A stretch of 38,218 bases of DNA from Laspinema olomoucense D3b (GCF_025370785.1 NZ_JAMXFA010000015.1:118045-156262), one strand, 5' to 3'. Shown: positions 8,037-17,372, counted from the stretch's first letter. Made by a program: numbers and translations. Notes: a model not told the origin generated them from the letters alone.

Positions 8037-8820
8037 CTTTAAAACCTCGCTAGATAGATTCTTTAATCAACGGTATATCTGTGACCCGCCCCCCAGTTAG
8101 GTGAATAACTCATAATAGCTCATTGAAGAAGGGAGACTACTGGGCGGCCTCTCGTGGTATTTGTTACATTCTATACAGCAGCATTGTTATTGTCGCGCTA
8201 ATTGACTCCTCCTTATCTTAATAAAATATGAAGAATTATGCACCCCCAGATAGATAAATTTTTTCGATGTACTTCCCTGGGGGGATTTCAGAATGATTAA
8301 TGATTGCATTATTTCCGGTGGAAATTAGACCGAGCAAGGCCCAAATTTTATACAGGGAAATGGTTGTAGCAATGGTCTTCGGGGCAGTTTTATATAAATT
8401 TCAGCAGGTTGAGCGCCGATAGTTTGGGCGAGAATTCTGGGGGAAAAACCGGGTGAGGGGCTGACCTCTGGGAAGGAGTTTGGGGAACCCAAGCCGCATC
8501 TCTAGTCCGGCGGGACAGCAATGAGTCCCAGGGTACTCTCAAGGGAAGAAAACCGGATTTTTTGACAAAATTTCTGCTGGCTTGGCCACCGAGAAAGGGC
8601 CAGAAAGCCGATGTTCTTGTCCCCTGGATTGAATGCGGTACAGCCCAACTCGGAGCAGACTACCGGGGACAAGAACGAAGGTTAACAGGATAGGGATCAG
8701 CGTTTTCTGGGAATAAACGGGTTTAAAGGGGATTGAAATTAGTCCCGGGTAGAGCCGGGGAAGGGAGGAATGGGAAGCTCTCCCTGCTTACGACTCTAGG
8801 CGGAGGTTTCATCGGTAGCC
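8037..8820. other. Intergenic region with two hairpins
   Basis: 784 bp between the start of the DUF4327 gene and the end of the GH3 gene, both minus. It has CCCCCAG (8243-8249) pairing with CTGGGGG (8277-8283), and a 12-bp perfect inverted repeat GTTCTTGTCCCC (8613-8624) / GGGGACAAGAAC (8665-8676) with a 40-nt loop. The latter lies about 145 bp past the GH3 stop and could form in its 3' end. No gene or RNA family recognised. Confidence 0.5.
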
Positions 8821-10473
8821 TTAGTAGAAAGGATTAGGTTGGGTTGGGGTGGGAGTCAGGCCGAATAAAGTTTGGAGGGCGATCGCTTGGGCGGCCCTCA
8901 TTTGACCATAAGAAAACACAAAAGGAATGGATGGAGGCAAAAGGGCCTTAAATTCATCCAAAACGTAGGGACTTCCGTAAATCACCACCGCCTGCAATTG
9001 GCCAGTTTCTAATAATTGAGTGAGCCATTCCCGGGCGAGGCGGGTCACCTGGGCCGGTCCTCCGAACGGATTACCCCGGATAAAGACTTGAAGTAAAGTT
9101 TTTCCGGTTGCCATTGCCTTCAAGTCTCGGCAGGGAGTAGAACAATCGACTGCCTGAAATTGATAGCCCTTAGACTTCGGCATGACGATCGCCGGGGCTT
9201 GTTTATTCAGAAACGCACTATTAACCAAAGAGTCAGTCACCAATAAATTATTCCAATACTCCCCGGATTCCGGTGGAGGGACCGATAAAGGCAAAGACCC
9301 CCCAATTTGTTGAGACTCGCGTAATATATTTTCTACACAGTTGATTGCCCCAGGCGTAGACAAATTAATCAGTTGGGCTGTGGGAGAAATGGGGGGATTG
9401 ACTACCGTAGAAGGGGAGAAAAGTTTTTGTTTCGCCTTCCAAATGCGGGTTAGGGATTGGCGAATGCGATCGCGGGATATGCGACCGGATTTGACTGCAT
9501 CACAGAGGGCAGTAATGGCCTCAGCGGGGTCCACAGGCATCAATAAAATATCCGCCCCGGCTTCTAAGGCTAAAATTGGGGCTTCATTCGGACCATAACG
9601 TTTGGCGATCGCCCCCATCACCAAAGCATCAGTGACAATTAACCCCTCAAAGCCGAACCGTTGGCGCAACTGTCCTGTTAAAATCTTCGAGGAAAGAGTC
9701 GCCGGATATTCCGAGTCCCAAGCTTCAATACAGAGGTGAGCACTCATCACCGCATCTACCCCAGCGGCGATCGCCCGTTGAAATGGCGGGAGTTCCACCG
9801 TCTCTAATCGTTCCGGGGAATGTCGCAACACCGGCAACTCGATATGAGAATCCACACTGGTATCCCCATGTCCGGGAAAATGCTTAGCACAGGTGAGGAC
9901 GGGATACTTTTGTGCGCCGCGCATAAATGCCAGGGCTAACTCACTGGCGGTTTCAGAATTTTCCCCAAAGGAACGGACATTAATCACCGGGTTTTCAGGA
10001 TTGTTATTCACATCCACCACGGGGGCGAGGACCCAATTAATCCCGATGGCGAGGGCTTCCTGGGCGGTATAGGCTCCCATTGCTGTGGCATAACCCTGAG
10101 CTTTTGAGGGTTCTGCTGCGGCAATCTTGGCGATCGCCATTGGCGGGGGAAACCAAGTTGCACCGGCAAATCGCTGTCCGACACCTTCCTCGATATCGGC
10201 AGCGATCAGCAGAGGATACTTTGCCCAGGATTGCAACTGCTGCGATCGCAACATCAAATCTCCCGCACTGCCTCCCACCAAAATCACGCCCCCCACACCC
10301 TTTTCCTGCACCAGCTTCTGCAACTGTGCCGCTGGGGGTTCCCAGTCGGGATATTCGATTTGGTGGTCAAACAGATGTCCAGATGCTCGCACGACGAACA
10401 ACTGCGCTACCTGTTCTTCTAACGATAGGGTTTCGATATCCGGCAGTGCCTGGATCAGATCCGACATATCCAC
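8821..10473 (-). CDS. Glycoside hydrolase family 3 beta-N-acetylhexosaminidase (NagZ-like)
   Basis: 550 residues. The TIM-barrel part (about 15-350) carries the NagZ hallmark loop KHFPGHGDTSVDSH (197-210), which supplies the His-Asp general acid, and the nucleophile Asp282 in GLIVTDALVMGA. A substrate loop GINWVLAPVVDVN (about 144-156) and NVRSFGEN also fit. A second alpha/beta domain (about 380-540) follows, longer than in single-domain E. coli NagZ. Likely role: removing N-acetylglucosamine from peptidoglycan fragments or chitin-like sugars; cytosolic, since no signal peptide is seen. It starts 4 bp after rbfA ends, so the two are co-transcribed. Exact substrate is inference. Confidence 0.9.
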   Translation of the reverse strand: MDMSDLIQALPDIETLSLEEQVAQLFVVRASGHLFDHQIEYPDWEPPAAQLQKLVQEKGVGGVILVGGSAGDLMLRSQQLQSWAKYPLLIAADIEEGVGQRFAGATWFPPPMAIAKIAAAEPSKAQGYATAMGAYTAQEALAIGINWVLAPVVDVNNNPENPVINVRSFGENSETASELALAFMRGAQKYPVLTCAKHFPGHGDTSVDSHIELPVLRHSPERLETVELPPFQRAIAAGVDAVMSAHLCIEAWDSEYPATLSSKILTGQLRQRFGFEGLIVTDALVMGAIAKRYGPNEAPILALEAGADILLMPVDPAEAITALCDAVKSGRISRDRIRQSLTRIWKAKQKLFSPSTVVNPPISPTAQLINLSTPGAINCVENILRESQQIGGSLPLSVPPPESGEYWNNLLVTDSLVNSAFLNKQAPAIVMPKSKGYQFQAVDCSTPCRDLKAMATGKTLLQVFIRGNPFGGPAQVTRLAREWLTQLLETGQLQAVVIYGSPYVLDEFKALLPPSIPFVFSYGQMRAAQAIALQTLFGLTPTPTQPNPFY

Positions 10474-10477
10474 AGAT

Positions 10478-10906
10478 TTAAGCCTCAGTTTCTGAAATTT
10501 CGCTCTCGTTTAGATCCACATCTTCCTCCTCCCCCTCGGGATGATGCTGTTTGCGTTCTTCACTGATCTGATTGAGCAGTGTTAGGATGCGCGTCCCCCG
10601 TTCAATGGATCGGTCTTCTAAAAATATCACTTCTGGAGTCCGACGCAATCGCACTCGGTGACCGAGTTCCCTGCGAATATATCCAGTCGCTGCCTGTAAT
10701 CCTTCCATTGTTTCTGCCCGCGCTTCGTCACTGCCATAGATACTGACAAAAATCTTGGCGTGTTGGAGGTCACCGGAAACATTGACATCAGTAACGCTCA
10801 CCATTCCCGCACCCACGCGGTCATCCTTAATGTCACCGATTAACATTAAACTGACTTCGCGCTTAATCAAGGACGCGACGCGCTCTACTCGACGATCTGT
10901 AGCCAT
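10478..10906 (-). CDS. rbfA: Ribosome-binding factor A
   Basis: RbfA binds the 30S subunit and assists 16S rRNA 5'-end maturation, important in the cold. The 142-residue product begins [22 protein letters not shown], the family N-terminus, and has the KH-like fold elements [20 protein letters not shown] and [18 protein letters not shown]. An acidic tail ([13 protein letters not shown]) follows, common in cyanobacterial versions. The frame is open for 19 codons further upstream to 10963, with AGAGGTGG before that ATG, but the family start and an AAGGGA element support 10906. It heads an operon with the GH3 gene. Confidence 0.95.
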   Translation of the reverse strand: MATDRRVERVASLIKREVSLMLIGDIKDDRVGAGMVSVTDVNVSGDLQHAKIFVSIYGSDEARAETMEGLQAATGYIRRELGHRVRLRRTPEVIFLEDRSIERGTRILTLLNQISEERKQHHPEGEEEDVDLNESEISETEA

Positions 10907-11236
10907 AATCTTGATTCCCTTGTTTGCATGGTATTCATCTGTTGAGGTGGCACTCGAATGCATCCACCTCTTTGTAGTGTAGAGTTTTAATCTCTGCTAC
11001 CGCTACAACAGCAAACCGCACCTGTAGGAGGATCTGTTTCTCGGGAGGGAAATTTGGCCCTGTCATTAATACAGATCATTTAATTTAGGAGATTAAGGGT
11101 CCCCGGTGGGATGGTTCCCGGTCCGAAAGGGCCTAGGACGGGGGTACAGTCCAGGTTAGAAACCGGGGTATTCTGAAAATTTTTGCCCTCAACAACCCGG
11201 TTTCTTGTCCCTGGGTTCTAAAACTGTCCCGATACC
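10907..11236. repeat. Intergenic region with dispersed repeat copies
   Basis: Contains CTAGGACGGGGGTACAGT (11133-11150), related to 7409-7426, and an inverted pair AGAAACCGGG (11158-11167) / CCCGGTTTCT (11196-11205). The AGAAACCGGG-type sequence recurs at 20517-20533 and 31483-31497, so this is a dispersed repeat family. The rbfA promoter should lie at the left side of this stretch. No gene seen. Confidence 0.55.
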
Positions 11237-11443
11237 CTAGGTGACGGTTAATCCCAACATCCCTCGTAAGGTCAACCCAACAAAAATTAGGGCAGTCACC
11301 ACCAAAGTAACTAAGGCGATCGCAGTCACGGGTTTTTGCAACAGGGGCTTAACCCAACCGAAGAGGGCAAAAAAGATGCCCAGAATGATGGTGACAAAGT
11401 AGCGCGGGTAGCGAAGGATATTACTCCAAAAATCATCAAACAT
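11237..11443 (-). CDS. DUF751 (Ycf33-like) small membrane protein
   Basis: 68 residues, matching the cyanobacterial/plastid DUF751 family: start MFDDFWSNILRYPRYFVTIILG, then FFALFGWVKPLL and a second hydrophobic helix ending LTLRGMLGL. Two membrane segments (about 15-32 and 40-62) are expected in the thylakoid or plasma membrane. Function unknown in the family. It follows the ADP-ribosylglycohydrolase by 28 bp on the same strand, so the two may share a transcript. Confidence 0.9.
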   Translation of the reverse strand: MFDDFWSNILRYPRYFVTIILGIFFALFGWVKPLLQKPVTAIALVTLVVTALIFVGLTLRGMLGLTVT

Positions 11444-11471
11444 AAAAATTCAGATTCAACAACAGGAGCGG

Positions 11472-12488
11472 CTAAGTGTGTTTGCATTGTACCCTGTAGG
11501 ATTGTTCCGCGAGTTGCACCAGTTCGGTAAACTTCCAAGTTCCTTGGTCATTCAGATTCGCCGCCAGTTCCTGGGGAATTGCATCCAGTCCAAGATAGGC
11601 CCCGGAAATTGCACCGGCCATCGCTGCGGTGGTATCCACGTCACCCCCTACGATAATCGCGGTGCAAAGGGTTTCCCAGTAATCCTCGGGGGTTTTTAAG
11701 AAGGAATAGAGGCTCCAAAGGACGCTACCGATGACAAAGGGAGAAATTCCTGGCCAGAGTTGCTCGTGTTCTGGGGCCATACCTGCGGGAGCAATCAATT
11801 GGACTGCTTGGTCAATGGGTAATTCGATCCAGTCAATTAAGTTTTTCAGATATCCGGCGAGGATAGGTTCAATTTGCCCCGTCCATCCGCTTAACTGGGA
11901 TAGAAAGGAGGCGGGATTGACGGATTCCCCGCGAAGGACGAGGGCCACGGACCCGGCGATCGCCACGGCCCCGGCACAGCAGCGGGGGTCCTGATGGGTG
12001 CTGCGTCCTTGGTCTACGGCAGCTTGAATCAGTTGCGGCGGGTCATTGTAAAAGATTAACCCAATGGGTGCGGCACGCATGGCGCTGCCATTGCCTGCGG
12101 ACGGAGGCGGTTCCCCAGCGGACTGCCAGGGAATCCCCTGGGCTAATCGCAGTGCTGCGGCTTCTGTAGAGCGTCCTCGTCCGACGATTCGTTCTTCGCT
12201 GAAGATTGCTGCAATGCGTTGGGCATAGTCTGCGGGGTCGAATCGGCCACAGGCGATATAACTTTGGAGGAGTTCTCGGGCGAGTTGAGAATCATCGGTA
12301 TATTGACCAAAGGGAAAAGGGAAGCGATCGCGGTCTCGAATTCGCTTGACCTTGAGTTCATAATTTACATAATTTTGACAAACTTCTTCGGCATAACCTT
12401 CAACACGACAGCCAACTGCATCACCAAGGCACTGTCCAATCAAACAACCGCTAAATTGTTCTAAACGGGATACCTTTGGCATGGTCAT
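11472..12488 (-). CDS. ADP-ribosylglycohydrolase family protein
   Basis: 338 residues of the DraG/ARH fold, which removes ADP-ribose from proteins or other ADP-ribosylated substrates using two metal ions. Metal-site motifs are present: GQCLGDAVG near residue 20, YTDDSQL near 65, GNGSAMRAAPIG near 133, and VGGDVDTTAAMAGA near 280, the last Asp pair being the C-terminal metal ligands. Length and motif order fit the family. No nitrogenase genes or DraT are nearby, so a nitrogenase role is not supported; the substrate is unknown. A second ATG two codons in is an equally possible start. Confidence 0.9.
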   Translation of the reverse strand: MTMPKVSRLEQFSGCLIGQCLGDAVGCRVEGYAEEVCQNYVNYELKVKRIRDRDRFPFPFGQYTDDSQLARELLQSYIACGRFDPADYAQRIAAIFSEERIVGRGRSTEAAALRLAQGIPWQSAGEPPPSAGNGSAMRAAPIGLIFYNDPPQLIQAAVDQGRSTHQDPRCCAGAVAIAGSVALVLRGESVNPASFLSQLSGWTGQIEPILAGYLKNLIDWIELPIDQAVQLIAPAGMAPEHEQLWPGISPFVIGSVLWSLYSFLKTPEDYWETLCTAIIVGGDVDTTAAMAGAISGAYLGLDAIPQELAANLNDQGTWKFTELVQLAEQSYRVQCKHT

Positions 12489-12522
12489 TTAGATTAGATA
12501 AAATTTTTAGAAAGGTGCTTAA

Positions 12523-12882
12523 TTATATCATGTTTTGATGAAAATCAATCATCAACATTTTTCCAGTGGCATCATAAAATAATGTAGCAAAACAAAGTTC
12601 GGGATAGACTCTTCCGCGTTTTTGTTTTTGAATCCCACCGATGGCAACCTGAACCCGATAACCTGTTCCTAAATTAATATCAAAATATTCATTAAAAAAG
12701 GCTTTTGTTACAATATCAATTTGAACCCCTTCCGGGATAGCAACACTTATATCTTCATCTTCTAGTTGGACTTTTTTCTGCCCCGACGCCCGGTATTTTT
12801 GCAACATATTATTGACATCTTCAAAGATTTGAGGGTCGGGTAAAAGGCGATCTATGGCTTGGATAACATCCTGAGAATCCAT
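12523..12882 (-). CDS. Conserved small protein, unrecognised (119 aa)
   Basis: Strong Shine-Dalgarno AGGAGG 9 bases before the ATG. The product has an N-terminal helical half (SQDVIQAIDRLLPDPQIFEDVNNMLQKYRA) and a beta-rich C-terminal half (GYRVQVAIGGIQKQKRGRVYPELCFATLFYD). It is soluble, without signal peptide. No family recognised. It lies just upstream of the ADP-ribosylglycohydrolase on the same strand (34 bp), so the two may be co-expressed; whether it modulates that enzyme is unknown. Confidence 0.75.
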   Translation of the reverse strand: MDSQDVIQAIDRLLPDPQIFEDVNNMLQKYRASGQKKVQLEDEDISVAIPEGVQIDIVTKAFFNEYFDINLGTGYRVQVAIGGIQKQKRGRVYPELCFATLFYDATGKMLMIDFHQNMI

Positions 12883-13506
12883 CTGGGAAACCTCCTGGAA
12901 AATACATGATCGGAATCAAGGACTCAGTTGAAGCAGCGATCGCGCTTTCGGGAGAAAGGATGGATCTATTTGACTGGTTCAACCCGCTGTACTGCTATCT
13001 CATTGCAGTGGGCGTATCTATTTTAGACCGAAAGGACTCAGGGTTTTGATACGAATTGAGACAATTCGAGGGAGAAGTCCTCTGAAGGAGTGGGTCATTC
13101 CCGTTGAAGGAATGGGGACTCCCCCCATTATGCCAAAATCGGTTTTAAACTGTCGTATCAAGGATTACTCCTGGGTTTCCCCGAGGCGATCGACTGAAGA
13201 ATTCCCGTCGCAGTCGTGGTATGTTAGGGATTCATGAACTTTTGGAGTTCGGTTGGGATTGAAACGGCCCCAAATTGCGACAGAATTGCCTAGGCAAGGG
13301 CGCTGGAGTGGCAAGGGAAAGGGGGGGATGTACCCGGGAGGGGGACAGTTTGGTGGGGTGCGATCGCCCAACCCGGATCACCGCTATTTCCCTGATCCTA
13401 ACTCCAGCAAAACCAGAGAAAGGGCAATCCTTAAGTTCATAAATTGACTTCGGTTCACCCAAAAGGGAGGCCGTTGCTACAAAATTAAGTACGGTTTTAG
13501 ATAGAG
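12883..13506. other. Intergenic region between divergent genes
   Basis: 624 bp separating two divergently transcribed genes. TTGATACGA (13046-13054) has an inverted partner TCGTATCAA (13153-13161) about 100 bp away; this may be a stem or a small element remnant. HIP1 sites are at about 12936 and 13361. Short open frames here have no protein-like character. No clear promoter boxes were assigned. Confidence 0.45.
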
Positions 13507-14349
13507 ATGAACGAGACGACTGCATTCTCAGTTTTACCCCGCCCTTTTCTGAAATGGGCTGGGGGAAAAACTCAACTGATTTCACAATATCAACCCCTTT
13601 TTCCCCCTAAATTTAAAAATTATTATGAGCCATTTTTAGGGGGTGGTGCAGTTTTTTTCTATTTATTTCAAGAGCATTCCTCGGGGTTTAAGGCAGTTTT
13701 ATCCGATGTCAATGAAGAGTTGATTAATATGTATCGCTGTGTTCAAAAGGACGTAAAAAGTTTAATTAAAGAGTTAGAATTTCATCAAAATAGACATAAT
13801 TCTGAATATTATTATCAAGTTAGAGCGCAGAAAAGCGGGGAATTAGTCAAAAAAGCAGCTAGAATTATTTATTTAAACAAAACTTGTTTTAATGGATTAT
13901 ATCGCGAAAATTCTAAAGGAGAATTTAATGTCCCAATTGGTCGATATAAAAATCCCACCATTTGTAATGCGGAGTTACTGCAAGCCGATTCCCAGGCTTT
14001 GCAATCGGTTCAATTAGAAGTTCGGGATTTTGATAAGGTTCTGGATGAGGCCAAAACAGAGCAAGATTTTGTGTATTTTGACCCTCCTTATTATCCTCTA
14101 AGCAATACGAGTAAATTTACCTCGTACAGCCGCTATAATTTTAATGAAGAGGACCAAATTCGGTTACGGGATGTGTTTGCGCAACTGGCGAGGCGAGGGG
14201 TGAAAGTGATGCTGTCTAATTCCGATTGTCCGTTTATTCGAGAGATTTACCAAGAGTTCCGGATTCATGAAGTTTCAGCAGCGCGATCGATTAATTCAAA
14301 AGGCACTCATCGCGGGAAGATTTCTGAAGTAGTTGTGACATCATATTGA
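13507..14349 (+). CDS. Dam-type DNA adenine-N6 methyltransferase (D12 class)
   Basis: 280 residues. Transfers methyl from S-adenosylmethionine to adenine N6. Motifs of the alpha-class Dam family are intact: PFLKWAGGKTQLI (13-25), the SAM-binding FLGGGAVF (43-50), NKTCFNGLYREN (124-135), catalytic DPPY (192-195), and TSKFTSY after it. Family members with this motif set usually methylate GATC; specificity here is inference. No restriction endonuclease gene is adjacent, so it appears to be an orphan (solitary) methylase. GATC is the core of HIP1, so the enzyme would modify HIP1 sites genome-wide. Codon use is AT-richer than in neighbours. Confidence 0.95.
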   Translation: MNETTAFSVLPRPFLKWAGGKTQLISQYQPLFPPKFKNYYEPFLGGGAVFFYLFQEHSSGFKAVLSDVNEELINMYRCVQKDVKSLIKELEFHQNRHNSEYYYQVRAQKSGELVKKAARIIYLNKTCFNGLYRENSKGEFNVPIGRYKNPTICNAELLQADSQALQSVQLEVRDFDKVLDEAKTEQDFVYFDPPYYPLSNTSKFTSYSRYNFNEEDQIRLRDVFAQLARRGVKVMLSNSDCPFIREIYQEFRIHEVSAARSINSKGTHRGKISEVVVTSY

Positions 14350-14392
14350 TGTGGATAGGGTGAAATTGGGTCATTAAGATGGGGGGATAAAG

Positions 14393-15286
14393 TTATAAGG
14401 AAATAGCGCCTCGGTCGAAAGTCCGGTTATTTTGGTCAATGCCGGTGATGTGAAGGCGATCGCTGTAAATTTCAACGGCTGCAAAACTGAGTTGACTCGC
14501 CGATCGCGCCGTCCAACTGGAACGCCCGACTCGTCGGGTTTTTGAACCGGCACCACAAGTTAAGTAGGTGGTATTCCCGATTGTCTGGCTGCGTTCGTAA
14601 TTATGATTATGTCCATTAATATAAAGTGAAACCCCATATTCTAGGAATAAAGGCATGAGTTTCCGACGGAGGAAACGACTGCCTAAATGTAACCCGGAGG
14701 TATAGAGAGGATGATGTCCCATGACAATTTTCCACGGTGCATCACTCTGTTGGAGTTGAGTCTCTAACCAAGGTAACTGACTCGGCCAATCGGCATTTCG
14801 ATTGGTGTCGAGGACAAAAAACTCTACTTGATCTCGACGTAAACTATAATAGCGCCCTTGCATATTAAAGCCCGGATATTGGACTTGATCATTGCCGTTA
14901 TTAGTTTTAATATCATGATTGCCTAGACAAGCATAAAATTTAACCTGGGCATCGAGGAGCGATCGGTAGGGTTGCTCAAAAACGCGCTCTATTTTTTCAA
15001 TTTCGCCATGATTGTAAATATTATCCCCGGCGAGCAAGACTAAATCGAAAGGATTTTGCTCATGGTAGCGGGCGATCGCCCGTCCCACTGCATATTGACC
15101 CTCATTACCCGCACCCGTATCTGCCACGGCGACAAAACGCAGCAGCAAGGTATCTGGGGATGGTGGTATCAAATCCAACTCAGTTTCTGACCTCTCTTTC
15201 GTTAGCCCCCTGAGAGATTTGCCTAGGATAGCAAAGGTTAAGGCACTCAGTCCAGCCAGTAAAAATTCTCGGCGTGTCAAGTTCAT
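14393..15286 (-). CDS. Tat-exported calcineurin-like metallophosphatase (purple acid phosphatase type)
   Basis: About 297 residues from the ATG at 15286; a TTG six codons upstream is less likely. The N-terminus MNLTRREFLLAGLSALTFAI is a twin-arginine signal, implying folded export to the periplasm. Metal-binding motifs follow in order: VADTGAGN, LLAGDNIYNHG, CLGNHD, MGHHPLYTSG and NGHNHNYERS, as in tartrate-resistant acid phosphatase-type enzymes with a two-metal centre. Likely hydrolyses phosphate esters outside the cytosol. It ends 43 bp from the convergent methylase gene. A link to phosphate starvation is plausible but no Pho box was identified. Confidence 0.9.
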   Translation of the reverse strand: MNLTRREFLLAGLSALTFAILGKSLRGLTKERSETELDLIPPSPDTLLLRFVAVADTGAGNEGQYAVGRAIARYHEQNPFDLVLLAGDNIYNHGEIEKIERVFEQPYRSLLDAQVKFYACLGNHDIKTNNGNDQVQYPGFNMQGRYYSLRRDQVEFFVLDTNRNADWPSQLPWLETQLQQSDAPWKIVMGHHPLYTSGLHLGSRFLRRKLMPLFLEYGVSLYINGHNHNYERSQTIGNTTYLTCGAGSKTRRVGRSSWTARSASQLSFAAVEIYSDRLHITGIDQNNRTFDRGAISL

Positions 15287-15405
15287 GGGTTCGGGAATTT
15301 GCAAGAATTAGGGGACATTTGGAACAAAATGATAGATTAATCCAAGGATGGCCGCACCTTTAAAGTATTCCCTGTTGTGTAACGACCTTGATCGCCTAGA
15401 AAAAG

Positions 15406-16311
15406 ATGTCACAAGATCCGCCAACTCCACCGGAGTCAGACCCTCAAATCCCAACACGGGCAGACTCTTCTCCACCTGTGTCCCCTACGCCGAAACCTCC
15501 GCCATCGGGATTCAAAGCGGTGGCGATCGCCTCGTTGCGCTCTATTATTCAACTGTTAGAAGGGGTCATCAACACCCTGGAAGCGGAACCGATTCCCCTA
15601 TCCAAGACTCCCGCTCCAGTTAGGATAGAGGGTCTTGGGGTAGAACGAAAACCCACGGTTTTATCCCAGATTTTAGCGCCGATTCGCGCCCTGTTGCCTA
15701 CCGCACTCAATCAAACCTTGTCAGATTGGGGATTAACCGGAGCGATCGCCTTGATTGTCCTCATCATTACTTGGAGCACAACCCGCGTTCTAGTCCCCAA
15801 ACCCGCAGAAGTGGCACAAATTTCCCCTCCTGCCTCCTTTGAAGTCTCGGAAAAGCCTCCGGCATATCTCCCCCCGATTTCCGAGGTTCCCACCCCGGCA
15901 CCGGAACTCCCCCTCGTCACGGAAGAACCACCCCCAGTCACCTTACCCAAAGAGGCTCCCCAGCCTAAAAAAGCGCCTCCAGTGGTGGAAACGCCTCCAG
16001 CTCCTTTAACTCCGGAACAAACCCTCATTGCGGCGATTCAGAGCCAAGTTGCACAAGTGACTGAGGATGCAGATATTCCGATCGCCTCGATTCAAGCCAA
16101 TTTTGGGGCCTCTCAGTTGCTCGTGCGAATTAGCAATGAGTGGTACAACATCACCGCTTCTAGCCAAGATAAGTTAGCCTCGCAAATCTTCCAGCGTGGA
16201 AAAGAATTGGATTTTAGAACGGTGGAAATTGCTGATTCCCAGGGGAATTTGTTGGCTCGCAGTCCCGTGGTTGGGTCAAGGATGATTATTGTCAAACGGC
16301 AGCAAGAATAG
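15406..16311 (+). CDS. Proline-rich single-pass membrane protein
   Basis: 301 residues. The N-terminus (1-35) is Pro/Ser-rich, followed by a short helical segment (40-60), one membrane helix (about 110-130, LTGAIALIVLIITWSTTRVLV region), a long Pro/Glu/Thr-rich linker (133-205) and a compact C-terminal domain (205-300) with ASQLLVRISNEWYNI. The topology suggests a cytosolic N-terminus and an extracytoplasmic linker plus domain. Not a family I can name. It stands alone, divergent from the phosphatase gene. Confidence 0.75.
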   Translation: MSQDPPTPPESDPQIPTRADSSPPVSPTPKPPPSGFKAVAIASLRSIIQLLEGVINTLEAEPIPLSKTPAPVRIEGLGVERKPTVLSQILAPIRALLPTALNQTLSDWGLTGAIALIVLIITWSTTRVLVPKPAEVAQISPPASFEVSEKPPAYLPPISEVPTPAPELPLVTEEPPPVTLPKEAPQPKKAPPVVETPPAPLTPEQTLIAAIQSQVAQVTEDADIPIASIQANFGASQLLVRISNEWYNITASSQDKLASQIFQRGKELDFRTVEIADSQGNLLARSPVVGSRMIIVKRQQE

Positions 16312-16512
16312 AGACCTCTTGCAAAATCCCAGTTTTATCCCCCTTTCCCCCCGTGAGATCCCCCCCCTGCCCCCCTTCTTAAGGGGGGAGCCAGAGGAAT
16401 AAATGTTTATTTAACGGGGGAGCCAGAGGAATAAATAGACCTGTTGCAAAATTCTCTTAAGCCCCCTTTTTAAGGGGGTTTGGGGGGATCAATCCGGTTT
16501 TTTGCAAGATGT
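16312..16512. repeat. Tandem repeat cluster with C5TT/AAG5 hairpins
   Basis: AGACCTSTTGCAAAAT occurs at 16312-16327 and 16437-16452. GGGGAGCCAGAGGAATAAAT occurs exactly at 16385-16404 and 16417-16436. Two hairpins of CCCCCTT-N3-AAGGGGG are at 16371-16387 and 16462-16478. It resembles the dispersed intergenic repeats of filamentous cyanobacteria and separates the ends of two convergent genes. Confidence 0.75.
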
Positions 16513-17238
16513 TTAATCCCTCAAATTCAAGTGTTTTTGATAGGCTTGAACCTTGAGGTCAATGCCGGTAATGTCCGTGCCGACGACGACGGCATTCGCG
16601 CCCAAATTGAGGGCTCGTTTTGCCATTTCTGGGGAACTGATGCCGCCTTCACAAATGAGAAATCCCTGGATTGTTTTGCGAATTTCGGCGAGGAGATCGA
16701 AGCCGGGAGGAATGGATTTTTGGGTGGCACGGGTGTAGCCATAGAGGGTGGTGCCAATGATATCGGCTCCAAAATGGGCCGCAGCGATCGCGGATTCTAG
16801 GGTATCCACATCGGCCATGACGGGTTTTCCGAGGCGGGTGTGAATGGCGGCAATCAGATTGGAGAGGGTTTCGTCATGGGGACGGGTGCGATCGGTGGCA
16901 TCAATGGCGATGATATCGGCACCACTGGCGGCGATCGCCTCGGCATGATGAAATTGCGGGGTGATGTAGACTTCCGATCCGGGGATGGATTGTTTCCACA
17001 GGCCGATAATGGGAATGGTAGCACCGAGGCGATCGCGCACGGCTTGGACATGAGCGGGGGTATCGATGCGGACCCCCACGGCCCCATTGCGAACCGATGC
17101 CAAGGCGATCGCGGCAATGATAGAAGGTTCCGCCAAGGGCGAATCTGGGGGAGCCTGACAGGAAACAATTAATCCACCCTCTAAAGAAGCGATCGCAGCG
17201 GTCAAATTCCCCGATTTTTCAGAAAGTTGTTCGTTCAT
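16513..17238 (-). CDS. nanE: N-acetylmannosamine-6-phosphate 2-epimerase
   Basis: Interconverts ManNAc-6-phosphate and GlcNAc-6-phosphate in amino-sugar use. The TIM-barrel sequence carries family motifs GGLIVSCQ, GAVGVRIDT, IIGLWKQ (with the catalytic-site Lys), IAIDATDRTRP, VMADVDTLE and GADIIGTTLYGYT, ending with GANAVVVGTDIT. The ATG at 17238 gives 241 residues, near the usual length; a TTG at 17304 adds 22 residues. No sialic-acid genes are adjacent. With the GH3 hexosaminidase in the same window, amino-sugar salvage from cell wall is a reasonable role (inference). Confidence 0.93.
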   Translation of the reverse strand: MNEQLSEKSGNLTAAIASLEGGLIVSCQAPPDSPLAEPSIIAAIALASVRNGAVGVRIDTPAHVQAVRDRLGATIPIIGLWKQSIPGSEVYITPQFHHAEAIAASGADIIAIDATDRTRPHDETLSNLIAAIHTRLGKPVMADVDTLESAIAAAHFGADIIGTTLYGYTRATQKSIPPGFDLLAEIRKTIQGFLICEGGISSPEMAKRALNLGANAVVVGTDITGIDLKVQAYQKHLNLRD

Positions 17239-17372
17239 TAACCCGTTAAATACTCTGGATTTTGATAAAATTTCAACAGATGAAATTAACTCTAGCTTAT
17301 TCAAGTAACAGGCGATAAAATCCTACCGTATTTATCCCAAAATCCGGTTCTTAAAAGTAGCTTGGATCTCTT

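Noticed and set aside
15348-15623. 91-codon plus frame overlapping the Pro-rich membrane protein
   Set aside because: Overlaps a well-supported gene in another frame and shows shadow-type composition.
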